DNA of 15,605 bases from a bacterium (GTDB lineage Bacteria; RBG-13-66-14): contig DATKYS010000020.1 in assembly GCA_035528375.1 (NCBI GenBank), forward strand, positions 1-15,605, given 5' to 3'. Below, in pieces: positions 1 to 6,854 of this stretch. The notes under the pieces are model-generated. The model had not been told where the DNA came from and did not search any database. It saw only the letters and a list, made by a program, of their open reading frames with translations. Numbering within the stretch: position 1 is the stretch's first letter; every line of letters starts with the position of its first letter. Both the position numbers and the translations under genes were made by a program.

Positions 1-418
1 GGGTCGAGGCAAGAATGCGGGCGGGTGTGGACACCCGCCCCTACGTCTAGCCTGGCGAATCGACCCCGTAGGGGCGACCGTCCACGGTCGCCCGTTTGAT
101 TGCGACTCGTAGGAGCCGACCGACGGCGCGCCGTTTAGGTCGGCCCGCGGGCGGACCTGAAGGTCCGCCCCTACGTCATCGCAATCGCAGGTGAGGTCTG
201 CCGCATGTCCCCTCTCCCTCCCAGGGAGAGGGTTGGGGTGAGGGTCGAGGCAGGGAACCTGAAAACGGCGGGGATGGTATCTGCGCCCGAAAGGAAATCC
301 CCGCCCTACATTGAAAACGGGCCGACCTAAAGGTCGGCCCCTACGTCGGAGCCATTGCGGGTGAGGGTCGCCTAAAAACGGCGGGGACTAAAATCCCCGC
401 CCTACATTTCCCAATCCA
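1..418. repeat. Cluster of REP-like palindromic intergenic repeats
   Basis: This stretch holds no gene and is almost wholly made of short hairpins. Perfect or near-perfect stems lie at 19-40 (GGGCGGGTGT arm), 72-93 (GGGCGACCGT), 149-170 (GGGCGGACCT) and 319-340 (GGGCCGACCT). Each is bordered by CTAC or GTAG. A second type, with arms GGCGGGGA/TCCCCGCC, lies at 267-305 (long loop) and 380-401. A third type, based on CCTCTCCCT/AGGGAGAGG with GGGTGAGGG nearby, lies at about 205-247. The same three types recur at 6583-6790, 12168-12300 and 15265-15605. The function is unknown. They behave like REP or small non-autonomous elements confined to gene ends. Confidence 0.85.
374..401 (-). terminator. 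Rho-independent terminator of the permease/umuDC operon, formed by a repeat unit
   Basis: Read on the minus strand, GGCGGGGA pairs with TCCCCGCC across a six-base loop, followed by G and then five T. It lies about 25 bases past the stop of the ABC-2 permease gene. The hairpin is one of the dispersed GGCGGGGA repeats, so a repeat unit appears to serve as the terminator. Confidence 0.7.
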
Positions 419-426
419 CGCCGGAC

Positions 427-1257
427 TCAGCTCCCCGTGCTCTCGTACCGCCGGATGCCCGTCCGCCAAAGAATCCAGGCCAGGGCCACGAAGAACACGA
501 GCACCACCGGCAGCCACACCGCCAGCGTCTGGTACGCCCCGCCCTTATCCAGGAACCAGGACGCCGGCACGATGGAGACCCAGGCCAGCGGGAAGACCCA
601 GGTCAGAAGGCCTTGAATCCACCCGCCGTAGATGGTCAGCGGGTAGTAGCTCAGGTTGTAGAACTCGCCGATGAAGAACCAGTAGAGGGTCTCCACCTGG
701 AGCACGCGGAAGGAGAGTCCGGCGAAGACGACATTCAGCGCCACGATTATCGCCGACCCGGCCGCGAGGAACCCCAGGAAGGCCGGCCAGTTCCACCACA
801 CGTCCGCCACACCGCACTTCACGAACGCCAGGACCGTAATCCCCAGCCGCCCCACCAGGGTCACCAACCAGTAGTCGTTGACCTCGCGGATGAACAGGTG
901 CACCAGGGGCGGGATGGGGCGGATCAGCAGGGAATCGAAGGTCCCCCCGCGGATGTGCTCGCCCACCTCGGCCACGTGGTGCGAGACGAGCTGGGCCAGG
1001 GCCATGGTCGAGGAGGAGACGCCGTATACCAGCATCACCTGCCAGAGGGTCCAGCCCTGGACCTCGTGCACCTGGCCGAAGACCAGGAATATGAAGAGAA
1101 TCTGGCTGGCCATCATGAAGGCCATGAAGAGGTTGCCGGTCCAGAAATCGGCCCGGTAGTCCATCTTGGCCTTGAAGGCCTGGGCGATGAAGGCGCCGAT
1201 GAGCCCCATTCGGGAGCGGCGCCGGGGAGTCCCCGCGGCTTTCACTTCGTCGGACAT
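427..1257 (-). CDS. ABC-2 type transporter permease (DUF990/ABC2_membrane_6-like)
   Basis: The product is a 276-residue integral membrane protein with about six predicted hydrophobic segments (roughly residues 41-60, 71-90, 130-148, 158-182, 215-233 and 245-265). The signature GGTFDSLLIRP at 104-114 matches the G-x-x-D-x-x-L-x-RP motif of the ABC-2 permease family PF06182. Such proteins form the membrane part of an ABC exporter, usually as a pair of different permeases with a separate ATPase. The substrate cannot be told. The start is preceded by GGAG nine bases upstream. The gene follows the small secreted-protein gene by 16 bases and is the last gene of the minus-strand operon. The likely partner permease is at 4447-5244, with four unrelated genes between them. 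No ATPase gene is in the window. Confidence 0.85.
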   Translation of the reverse strand: MSDEVKAAGTPRRRSRMGLIGAFIAQAFKAKMDYRADFWTGNLFMAFMMASQILFIFLVFGQVHEVQGWTLWQVMLVYGVSSSTMALAQLVSHHVAEVGEHIRGGTFDSLLIRPIPPLVHLFIREVNDYWLVTLVGRLGITVLAFVKCGVADVWWNWPAFLGFLAAGSAIIVALNVVFAGLSFRVLQVETLYWFFIGEFYNLSYYPLTIYGGWIQGLLTWVFPLAWVSIVPASWFLDKGGAYQTLAVWLPVVLVFFVALAWILWRTGIRRYESTGS

Positions 1258-1273
1258 AGTTCCAAGCTCCGGC

Positions 1274-1717
1274 TCAGGGGAGGCTCATGACCTCCACGAA
1301 CTCGCCATCGGTGTAGATGTGTACCGCGCCGTCGGAGTTGAGGGCGAAGATGGCGTAGGCGTCCTCCTTGGCGTCGTAGATGATGGAGAGGCTGTAGGGC
1401 CCCTTGCCGGGTATCTGAGAAAATTCGGGGGTGTTGTTCTCGCCCAGAACGTCGAAGACCCGCCCCCCGCCGTTGCAGGCCACGGCGTACCAGGCATCGG
1501 CCGCCGAGTCGTAGAGGGCCGCGATGTCGCACGGGCCGGGACCGGGTATCTCCGCCAGCTTCTCCACCTCCCCGGAGTAGGAGCAGAAAACCTCGCCCTT
1601 GTCGTTGATGAAGTAGGCGATGTAGGCGTCGGCGGCGGTGTCGTGGAAGGCGTCCATCTGGGGCGCGGCCAGGACGGCGGCCGCCAGAAGGAGCGTCATG
1701 AATACGGGTCCGCGCAT
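1274..1717 (-). CDS. Small secreted protein with three 45-residue repeats
   Basis: The 147-residue product is of unknown function. Residues 1-18 form a signal peptide (hydrophobic LLLAAAVLAA then a small-residue cleavage region), so it is probably exported. The mature part consists of three repeats at an exact 45-residue period, starting FHDTAADAYIAYF (24), YDSAADAWYAVAC (69) and YDAKEDAYAIFAL (114). Each continues into a G-x-V-(F/H) strand, and the first two end in an IPGxGP turn. This pattern resembles beta-propeller blades, but three blades are too few for a closed monomeric propeller, so it may oligomerise. The start has a good AAGGAG site. The gene sits 40 bases after umuC and 16 bases before the permease, so it probably shares their transcript. 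No named family was recognised. Confidence 0.8.
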   Translation of the reverse strand: MRGPVFMTLLLAAAVLAAPQMDAFHDTAADAYIAYFINDKGEVFCSYSGEVEKLAEIPGPGPCDIAALYDSAADAWYAVACNGGGRVFDVLGENNTPEFSQIPGKGPYSLSIIYDAKEDAYAIFALNSDGAVHIYTDGEFVEVMSLP

Positions 1718-1757
1718 TTCCCTCTCCTTGGATGGGGGTTGAATCTGTAACGAGGTC

Positions 1758-3077
1758 TCAACCGGCGCGCGCCACGGGCAGCTCCCTCCAGGAGGTGGTG
1801 TAGCGCGGCGAACGCCGGTTCGTCCGGAGCACCCAGGGCTTGGCGAGCCCCTCCCGGGCGTACTGCACCGTCTGCGGCCCGAGCTCCCGGTTGACGCGGT
1901 CCACGGCGCGCATCAGCCGCTCGCCCCGCCTGCGTGGACTGTCGCTCCCGTCCGGAGGCTCCCCCAGCCGGTCGAAGAGGTCGAGCTGAACGGCCCCCGC
2001 GGGGACGATGTCGCCCAGGAGCACCCCGGCCCGCTTGTAGGCATAGCCGGAGCGGAAAATGCGCTTGAGCCCGACGAGGGCGTGGCCCAGCAGCTCGTGC
2101 GTGACGCCGGAGGGCACGGGGAGCACGGCGACCGTGGAGTTGTAGTACTTGGGTCCTTCGCCGAAGTGGCCGGTCATGACGAAGACTGTCAGCACACCGG
2201 CAGCGGAGCTTTGGGCGCGCAGCTTCTCCGCCGACCGGCTGACGAAGCTGGCCACCGCCTCCTGGAGCTCCTCGAGGGTTACGAGCGCCGTGGCGAAGGA
2301 GCGCGTGGTGCAGATGGTCTTTTTGTCCGGCGGCTGGTCCTCCAGCCCGAGGCAGCCGATGCCGCGCAGCTCGTAAACCATCCGCCGACCTACGACCCCC
2401 AGCTTCTTGTCAATCCAGCGGTCGTCGGCGTCCCGCAGCTTCTTGGCCGTGTGGATGCCCGAGCGCTTCAGCCGGCGCGCCAGACGGTCGGCGATGCCCC
2501 AGACGTCCTCCACGGGGAGCCGGGCCAGAACCTCGTCCAGCTCCGCGCCGGGGAGGAGCTCCTTCACCCCCGGTCCGCCGCGGTCAGCCTTGGCCAGCTT
2601 GTTGGCCACCTTGGCCAGGGTCTTCGAGGGGGCGAGGCCGATGGAGACGGGGATGCCGGTCCAGCGCCGAACTGTGGAGCGGATGACCCCGGCGTACGCC
2701 GCCGGATCGCCGAAGCCGGTCAGGTCCAGAAAGCACTCGTCTATGGAGTACACCTCGAAGTCTTCCGAGAAGCGGGCCAGGGTGGACATCACCCGTTGGC
2801 TCATGTCGCCGTAGAGGGCGAAGTTGGAGCTGAAGACGCGGACGCGGTGCTTTTCGATTACGGGCCGCGTCTTGAAGAAGGGCGCGCCCATGGCTATTCC
2901 CAGCGCCTTGGCCTCGTCCGAGCGCGCGATGATGCAGCCGTCGTTGTTGGAGAGCACCACCACCGGCACTCCCGCAAGCTCAGGCTGGAAGACCCGCTCG
3001 CAGGAGGCGTAGAAGTTGTTGCAGTCCACGAGGGCGATGCGTCTTGCGGCGGCCCGCTGCGCGAGAGGGGTTTCCAT
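1758..3077 (-). CDS. umuC: DNA polymerase V catalytic subunit UmuC (Y-family translesion polymerase)
   Basis: This is a 439-residue Y-family DNA polymerase, close to the 422 residues of E. coli UmuC. It copies past damaged bases and is error-prone; in the known system it works with cleaved UmuD and RecA. Visible features are the palm start VDCNNFYASCERVF (about 17-30, Asp18 as metal ligand), SNNDGCIIARSDEAK (43-57), the catalytic YSIDE (110-114, Asp112 and Glu113), and the little-finger region. A sliding-clamp-binding motif QLDLFD lies at 364-369. A C-terminal DUF4113-type tail with RRSPRYTTSW (421-430) is typical of UmuC. The reading frame stays open upstream to 3362. The ATG at 3077 is chosen because the extra 95 residues are low-complexity Arg/Gly/Pro and overlap the DUF72 gene. 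It starts two bases after that gene ends, so translation is probably coupled. Confidence 0.95.
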   Translation of the reverse strand: METPLAQRAAARRIALVDCNNFYASCERVFQPELAGVPVVVLSNNDGCIIARSDEAKALGIAMGAPFFKTRPVIEKHRVRVFSSNFALYGDMSQRVMSTLARFSEDFEVYSIDECFLDLTGFGDPAAYAGVIRSTVRRWTGIPVSIGLAPSKTLAKVANKLAKADRGGPGVKELLPGAELDEVLARLPVEDVWGIADRLARRLKRSGIHTAKKLRDADDRWIDKKLGVVGRRMVYELRGIGCLGLEDQPPDKKTICTTRSFATALVTLEELQEAVASFVSRSAEKLRAQSSAAGVLTVFVMTGHFGEGPKYYNSTVAVLPVPSGVTHELLGHALVGLKRIFRSGYAYKRAGVLLGDIVPAGAVQLDLFDRLGEPPDGSDSPRRRGERLMRAVDRVNRELGPQTVQYAREGLAKPWVLRTNRRSPRYTTSWRELPVARAG

Positions 3078-3079
3078 CC

Positions 3080-3997
3080 CTATCCGACGGCGAGCCGGCT
3101 CTGGAGGGAGCGCGCCGCGGAAAGCGCCTTGCCCTTCGGGTGGTTGTTGAAGTAGAGAAAAACCCGCTTCACCGGCCCGCTCAACAGGCGGATCAACCGC
3201 AGGAGATCGGAGGAGTCCCCCCGCAGCTCCTCGTCCAGGGGGGGCTCGACGTCCGAGGATATAGACCCTTCGCCCAGGGCGCGGACCCTCTCCACCCAGG
3301 GCTCCAGCTCCTCCAGGGCGTAGTCGTAATCGTAGCGCTCCTCGTTCCCGCCTCGCCACCACGCCTCCTTCCGACGGCCGTGGAAGCGGACGTAGGCGGT
3401 GTCGGTGGTAGCCACGAGCACCGGCGGCAGGAGGCCCGGCAGCGCGGGCATGTCCACCGATACGAAGGTCAGTCCCGCCCCGCGCAACGACTCTAGGGTT
3501 TCATCGGTCAGCCAGGAGCGGTGGCGGAACTCCACGGCGGGCTGGAGGTCGCGGAAGGCGTCGGTCGCGGCTCGCAGGTAATCCACATTCCTCCCATCGG
3601 CCTTGAAGCGGTAGGGGAACTGCAACAGGGTGGGGCCGAGCTTCCCCGCCTCGGCCAGGGGCGTCACCGCCGCGCAGTACCGTTCCACGAGCCCGTCGTC
3701 GAGAGTCCCGTAGTCCGACGGATGGGTGATTCCTCCCGGGGCCTTCACGCTGAAGAGGAATCCGTCCGGCGTGACGGCGGCCATCCGGGAGAAGACCCGC
3801 GCCGGCGGGAGCCGGTAGTAGGTGGCGTTCACCTCGACGGTGTCGAAGACCGGCCCGCGCTCACCGGCGAGGAGGTCGGTCTGGGCCGCCGTCCCGGAGT
3901 ACCACGCAAGCATCTCGCCGCGCGGCAGCCCCGGCGGATAGTACACGCCCCGCCAGTCGTCGTAGGAGTAACCGCAGGTCCCGACGCGTATTTCCAT
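3080..3997 (-). CDS. DUF72 (YecE-like) TIM-barrel protein
   Basis: The 305-residue product belongs to the DUF72/YecE family, a TIM-barrel fold whose reaction is not established. Hallmarks are VGTCGYSYDDWRGVYYPP (5-22), the FDTVEVNATYYRLP strand (51-64), FSVKAPGGITH (82-92), LLQFPYRFK (124-132), VEFRHRSW (155-162), YVRFHGR (202-208) and the family's closing YFNNHPKGKA (282-291). The stretch at about 242-275, just before the last strand, is longer than I expect and acidic. The gene lies between umuD and umuC with gaps of only one and two bases, so the three are almost certainly co-translated. That placement suggests a role in the DNA-damage response, which is inference only. Confidence 0.92.
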   Translation of the reverse strand: MEIRVGTCGYSYDDWRGVYYPPGLPRGEMLAWYSGTAAQTDLLAGERGPVFDTVEVNATYYRLPPARVFSRMAAVTPDGFLFSVKAPGGITHPSDYGTLDDGLVERYCAAVTPLAEAGKLGPTLLQFPYRFKADGRNVDYLRAATDAFRDLQPAVEFRHRSWLTDETLESLRGAGLTFVSVDMPALPGLLPPVLVATTDTAYVRFHGRRKEAWWRGGNEERYDYDYALEELEPWVERVRALGEGSISSDVEPPLDEELRGDSSDLLRLIRLLSGPVKRVFLYFNNHPKGKALSAARSLQSRLAVG

Positions 3998-3998
3998 T

Positions 3999-4433
3999 CT
4001 AAAGGCGGTGGATGACGTTGGTCACCACGCCCCAGACCTCGAAATCGCTCTCCTCCCCGATCTCGATGGGCGGGTAGCCGTCGTTCTCGGCGGCGAGGAG
4101 CCAGCCCCCCTCGGTACGCCGGAGCCTCTTGACCACCAGCTCCCCCATGACCACGGCGATGACCACCCGGCCGTCGGCGGGCTCCAGGGAGCGGTCCACG
4201 ATGAGGATGTCGCCGTCGGCGATGCCGGCCCCGACCATGGAATCCCCGGCCACCCGGACGAAGAAGGTGGCCGCCGGGTGCAGGACGAGGTGCTCGTTCA
4301 GATCCAGCCGGTTCTGGATGAAGTCGTCGGCGGGTGAGGGGAACCCGGCCTGGATGTTCGATTCGGCGAGCGGCAGCCCGCCCCCCCCGCCCCGTTCCGG
4401 CCGGAATACCTCGAGCCTGTCGTCCTTCTCCAT
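3999..4433 (-). CDS. umuD: UmuD-like S24 self-cleaving peptidase, polymerase V subunit
   Basis: The 144-residue product aligns by eye with E. coli UmuD. RecA-stimulated self-cleavage of UmuD yields UmuD', the active partner of UmuC. The cleavage site is Ala29-Gly30 in IQAGFPSPADDF. The nucleophile is Ser65 in AGDSM and the general base is Lys102 in VVKRL. The Ser-Lys distance (37) and the site-Ser distance (36) match the E. coli protein. A further family match is DLNEHLVLHPAATFFVRV (44-61). The N-terminal arm before the cleavage site carries a Gly run (15-19) encoded by eight G in a row, possibly slippage-prone. The start has AAAAGGAG upstream. The gene follows the permease at 4447-5244 by 13 bases. 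Confidence 0.95.
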   Translation of the reverse strand: MEKDDRLEVFRPERGGGGGLPLAESNIQAGFPSPADDFIQNRLDLNEHLVLHPAATFFVRVAGDSMVGAGIADGDILIVDRSLEPADGRVVIAVVMGELVVKRLRRTEGGWLLAAENDGYPPIEIGEESDFEVWGVVTNVIHRL

Positions 4434-4446
4434 GGTGTGCTCCTTT

Positions 4447-5244
4447 TCAGCCGCCCTGGACCTCCAGCCGGCGGTAGGCCCGGCGGACCATGAAGGCCGC
4501 CGCCAGGTTCAACGCCACCGCCCAGGCGGCCTGCACGGCCAGGTACTCTGGGGCCTGAGCCAGGGGGATCATGCCGGTGTAGATGGCGATGGGCGTGTAC
4601 ACGGCGCTGCGGAAGGGGAGCCAGTCGGCGACGGGCCGAAGCCAGTCCGGGAAGAAGTTCAGGGGGATGAGGGCGCCGGAGAAGAACCGCTCGGTGAAAC
4701 CCTTGGCCATGCCGATTCCCCAGCCGGCCATCGTCCAGAAGATGATGAGCCCGAATGTAACGTCAATGCCGAACTGGACCGCGACCCCCAGGGCCGTGGA
4801 GGCGACGAAGACCAGCTCCGCCCCCGTCGAGACCGGGGGTTGCATACCGAAAACGAGGCGGCCGAGCACCAGAATGGGCACGCCGATGGCGAGGAGGTAA
4901 AAGAGGCCGCCGCCCAGGGCCTGTCCGTAGTTTATCCCCACGAAGCTCGCCGGGCGGTAGAGGTCCACGGCGATGTCGCCCGAGCGTATCCGCCGCAGTA
5001 TCTGCCGGTCTATGCGGGTGGCGGTCAGGCTGCGCACGACCCGCGTGAGGAAGATGTAGGTGATCATCTGGTCGAGGCTCATCCCGACCAGGACCTCGCG
5101 CCCCCCGTACACCGCCCGCCAGAAGTAGGTGAAGGTCACCAGAACCACCACGGAGTTCACCATCTGGGTGACCACATCGAAGCGGTAGGCCATTATCCGC
5201 TTGATCTCGATCCGGGCGAAAGCGATGTACTTCTCCAGACCCAT
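4447..5244 (-). CDS. ABC-2 type transporter permease, second type (DUF990-like)
   Basis: This 265-residue, six-segment membrane protein has RRIRSGDIAVDLYRP (84-98), the same G-x-x-x-x-x-L-x-RP cytoplasmic signature seen in the permease at 427-1257. Late in the protein is FSGALIPLNFFPDWL (188-202), a feature of this permease family. It would pair with another permease and an ATPase to export an unidentified substrate. The frame is open to 5385, but the added 47 residues are Pro/Arg-rich and non-membrane. The ATG at 5244, starting MGLEKYIAFARIEIKR, fits the family and has a GGGGTGGGG purine stretch upstream. It is the first gene of the minus-strand operon and is followed at 13 bases by umuD. 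No convincing promoter or SOS box was seen in the GC-rich leader; a TATGCT-like box lies about 40 bases upstream. Confidence 0.88.
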   Translation of the reverse strand: MGLEKYIAFARIEIKRIMAYRFDVVTQMVNSVVVLVTFTYFWRAVYGGREVLVGMSLDQMITYIFLTRVVRSLTATRIDRQILRRIRSGDIAVDLYRPASFVGINYGQALGGGLFYLLAIGVPILVLGRLVFGMQPPVSTGAELVFVASTALGVAVQFGIDVTFGLIIFWTMAGWGIGMAKGFTERFFSGALIPLNFFPDWLRPVADWLPFRSAVYTPIAIYTGMIPLAQAPEYLAVQAAWAVALNLAAAFMVRRAYRRLEVQGG

Positions 5245-5316
5245 CCCCACCCCGCCTGAACGCCGGCGCGGTGAAAGGATAGCATAAGCCGCCCCCGCCG
5301 GGGGACGAGGAGGCGT

Positions 5317-5345
5317 AAAAGAAGAGGGACCCCGTGGGGTCCCTC
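5317..5345 (-). terminator. Rho-independent terminator of the secreted-protein gene at 5363
   Basis: A ten-base-pair stem (5324-5345, arms GAGGGACCCC and its complement) is followed on the minus strand by CTTCTTTTACG. It lies 17 bases past the stop codon. It separates the tandem array from the permease/umuDC operon. Confidence 0.85.
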
Positions 5346-5362
5346 CAGGATTGGCTACGGGG

Positions 5363-6343
5363 TTAGAATTTATCCTTGATGACACCCCAAGTTGTTTCCT
5401 CGGTGCTGGAATCGTCGGAGTTTACATCAACGGTGAAGTACCAGGTGTCCTCGTCCCCATTGCCAAGCTCGTCCTCGGCGTACCAGTAAACGTAGATGTC
5501 GCCGAGGTCGAAGCTCTTTTCCGGCTTGTAGCTGATCACGTAGTCGCCGGTCAGGCTAATCTTCGAGATGGTGCACTCGTCGGTCACGATATTGCCGTCC
5601 ACCACGACGATGATGGTATCGAGCACGACCTCGTAATTCGCGTCACAGATCTCAAAGGTGACTGTCGTGTCGCCATGCACACCCGATTCGCCGGGGGCGG
5701 GATTCGGGTTGTCGGTGTAGGGCCCGGTGACATCGTCGTCCACAATGATCCGGAGCATGAAGTCGGACAGCTCGTCGAAGGTCCACTCGACACCGGAGGG
5801 GTCAGGGTAATTGTAGAAGTTCCCGTGGATCGGCTCGGTGGTGTCGGAGCAGAAGTAGGGATACTCGCTGTTATTCTTGATCGCCACGCCGTAGAACACG
5901 TCCCCCTCGTTCAGGATTACCCCGGCGGGGATGATGTTTATCTCGTTCCACCCTTCATTGACGCCGCCGGTGGTCATCACGCCGCCGAGCCTTTCGCCCG
6001 GGAATCCCTCCGCATCGTCGTAGATGGCGAAGAGGTAGGGTGTGAACATGATTCCACCATTGCCTTGGTAGACCATGCCCTGGGTCACGTGGCAGTCCAT
6101 CGGGGCGGTGAACTGAACGGCCCGGCTGTAGTTGTCCTGCCAGTAGTCATCCATCACTCCGTCGTCCCAGATGATGATTTGCCCGGCATTATGCTCGCCC
6201 TTCGGCGGAACGGGGATAGCACCGGGATCGTCGCCCATGACCGAGGTGCGCCCGTCCGAGTCCGCGGAGAGGGTGATTTCGTTGGCCCACCCGATGGAGG
6301 CGATGAGCACCAGCATCAGGGCCGTCATGATTACCTTTTTCAT
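5363..6343 (-). CDS. Secreted modular protein with C-terminal TTWGVIKDKF tail (array member 1)
   Basis: The 326-residue product is of unknown function. Residues 1-20 are a signal peptide ending SIGWA. After a short linker (PVPPKGE) comes a beta-rich domain from about 56 to 204. It shares with other array members a WDDG start, an F-x-AP-x-x-C strand (78-84, FTAPMDC), a YDDAEGFPGERLGG turn and an LRIIVDDD end. An Ig-like domain of the Big_5 sort follows (about 207-306, ending GNGDEDTWYFTV). The tail is TTWGVIKDKF. The protein is very acidic. The frame is open to 6661, but ATG 6343 gives the signal peptide and has AAAGGAG five bases away. The gene has its own terminator and probably its own promoter, so it seems monocistronic. 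Secretion is well supported; a binding or surface role is inference. Confidence 0.85.
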   Translation of the reverse strand: MKKVIMTALMLVLIASIGWANEITLSADSDGRTSVMGDDPGAIPVPPKGEHNAGQIIIWDDGVMDDYWQDNYSRAVQFTAPMDCHVTQGMVYQGNGGIMFTPYLFAIYDDAEGFPGERLGGVMTTGGVNEGWNEINIIPAGVILNEGDVFYGVAIKNNSEYPYFCSDTTEPIHGNFYNYPDPSGVEWTFDELSDFMLRIIVDDDVTGPYTDNPNPAPGESGVHGDTTVTFEICDANYEVVLDTIIVVVDGNIVTDECTISKISLTGDYVISYKPEKSFDLGDIYVYWYAEDELGNGDEDTWYFTVDVNSDDSSTEETTWGVIKDKF

Positions 6344-6374
6344 CTCGACTCCTTTTCGTTCGTTAAACCGGTTT

Positions 6375-6403
6375 TTGTTATTTTTTACCAAAGGGTGCGT
6401 CAA
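6375..6403 (-). promoter_or_regulatory. Weak candidate promoter for the gene starting at 6343
   Basis: On the minus strand, TTGACG (6398-6403) and TAACAA (6375-6380) are separated by 17 bases. The -35 match is good and the -10 match is poor. It lies in an A-rich leader 32 bases before the start codon. Confidence 0.3.
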
Positions 6404-6582
6404 CCGGTCGCAGTCCTTAATGGCAACAAGCGTGCCAGGATGGCGATGTGGACCGAAATCGCTCACCACGGGCCGTTTCAGACATGTCACCACGGTATGA
6501 ACCACGGTCGCCGACCGAATCTGCCCTATCATTTTGGAGGATCCGGTTGAAACTGAACCAGTGCGGTGACCCCACTTTCCGA
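6404..6582. other. Gene-free spacer with three ACCACGG words
   Basis: No gene, RNA or terminator was recognised in this stretch. It lies between the leader of the gene at 5363-6343 and a repeat block. The only structure noticed is ACCACGG at 6465, 6489 and 6501, spaced 24 and 12 bases. This could be an operator array or chance. Confidence 0.4.
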
Positions 6583-6790
6583 CCCGCCCGCGGGCGACCG
6601 TGGACTCATCGCCCCTACGGCGTGTATCCTGTCCGACGTTCGTAGGGGCGGGTGTCCACACCCGCCCGTTCCCACTCTCACCCTGGCCTTCTTATAAATG
6701 TAGGGTGGGGATTCTAATCCCCGCCGCTTTCGCCCCTCACCCTAGCCCGTAGGCGAGCCTCTCCCTAGAAGGGAGAGGGGATACGCGGCG
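6583..6790. repeat. Block of REP-like palindromic repeats
   Basis: The block contains an interrupted GGGCGACCGT hairpin (6592-6618), a perfect GGGCGGGTGT hairpin (6646-6667) preceded by CGTAG, a GGTGGGGA/TCCCCGCC unit (about 6704-6725), and a CCTCTCCCT/AGGGAGAGG unit with CCTCACCCTAGCCCGTAG (about 6735-6783). These are the same families as at 1-418. The block sits between two genes of the secreted-protein array. Confidence 0.8.
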
Positions 6791-6803
6791 GCCCTTCCCA
6801 TAG

Positions 6804-6832
6804 AAAAAGGCCCCCCGCGGGGGAGGGCCTTT
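6804..6832 (-). terminator. Rho-independent terminator of the DNRLRE-domain gene
   Basis: The minus strand shows AGGCCCTCCCCC, a short loop, a GGGGGCCT-type return arm and then five T (top-strand A at 6804-6808). It lies 22 bases past the stop codon at 6855. Confidence 0.85.
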
Positions 6833-6854
6833 CGCCTTTGTTTCGGCAGACGGG

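Noticed and set aside
1-418. CRISPR array
   Set aside because: The repeats are palindromes of differing sequence with irregular spacing and no constant spacer length. No cas gene is present.
2082-3155. Long plus-strand open frame opposite umuC
   Set aside because: The product is His/Gly/Val-rich without family features. GC-rich codons leave the opposite strand open by chance; UmuC motifs fix the true frame.
3078-3362. A 95-residue N-terminal extension of UmuC in the same open frame
   Set aside because: It is Arg/Gly/Pro-rich, unlike any UmuC, overlaps the well-supported DUF72 gene, and the ATG at 3077 gives the family's usual length.
427-5244. Defence island or anti-phage system
   Set aside because: UmuDC, DUF72 and ABC-2 permeases are housekeeping or repair families. 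No nuclease, reverse transcriptase, toxin or NTPase module was seen.
5245-5316. SOS box upstream of the permease/umuD operon
   Set aside because: No CTG-N10-CAG type or CGAACRNRYGTTYG-type dyad was found. Only a TATGCT-like box and GC-rich sequence are visible, so no operator is claimed.
5351-6550. Long plus-strand open frame opposite array member 1
   Set aside because: It is the complement of a gene with signal peptide, ribosome binding site and terminator. Its product is rich in Val/His/Asp as expected of antisense.
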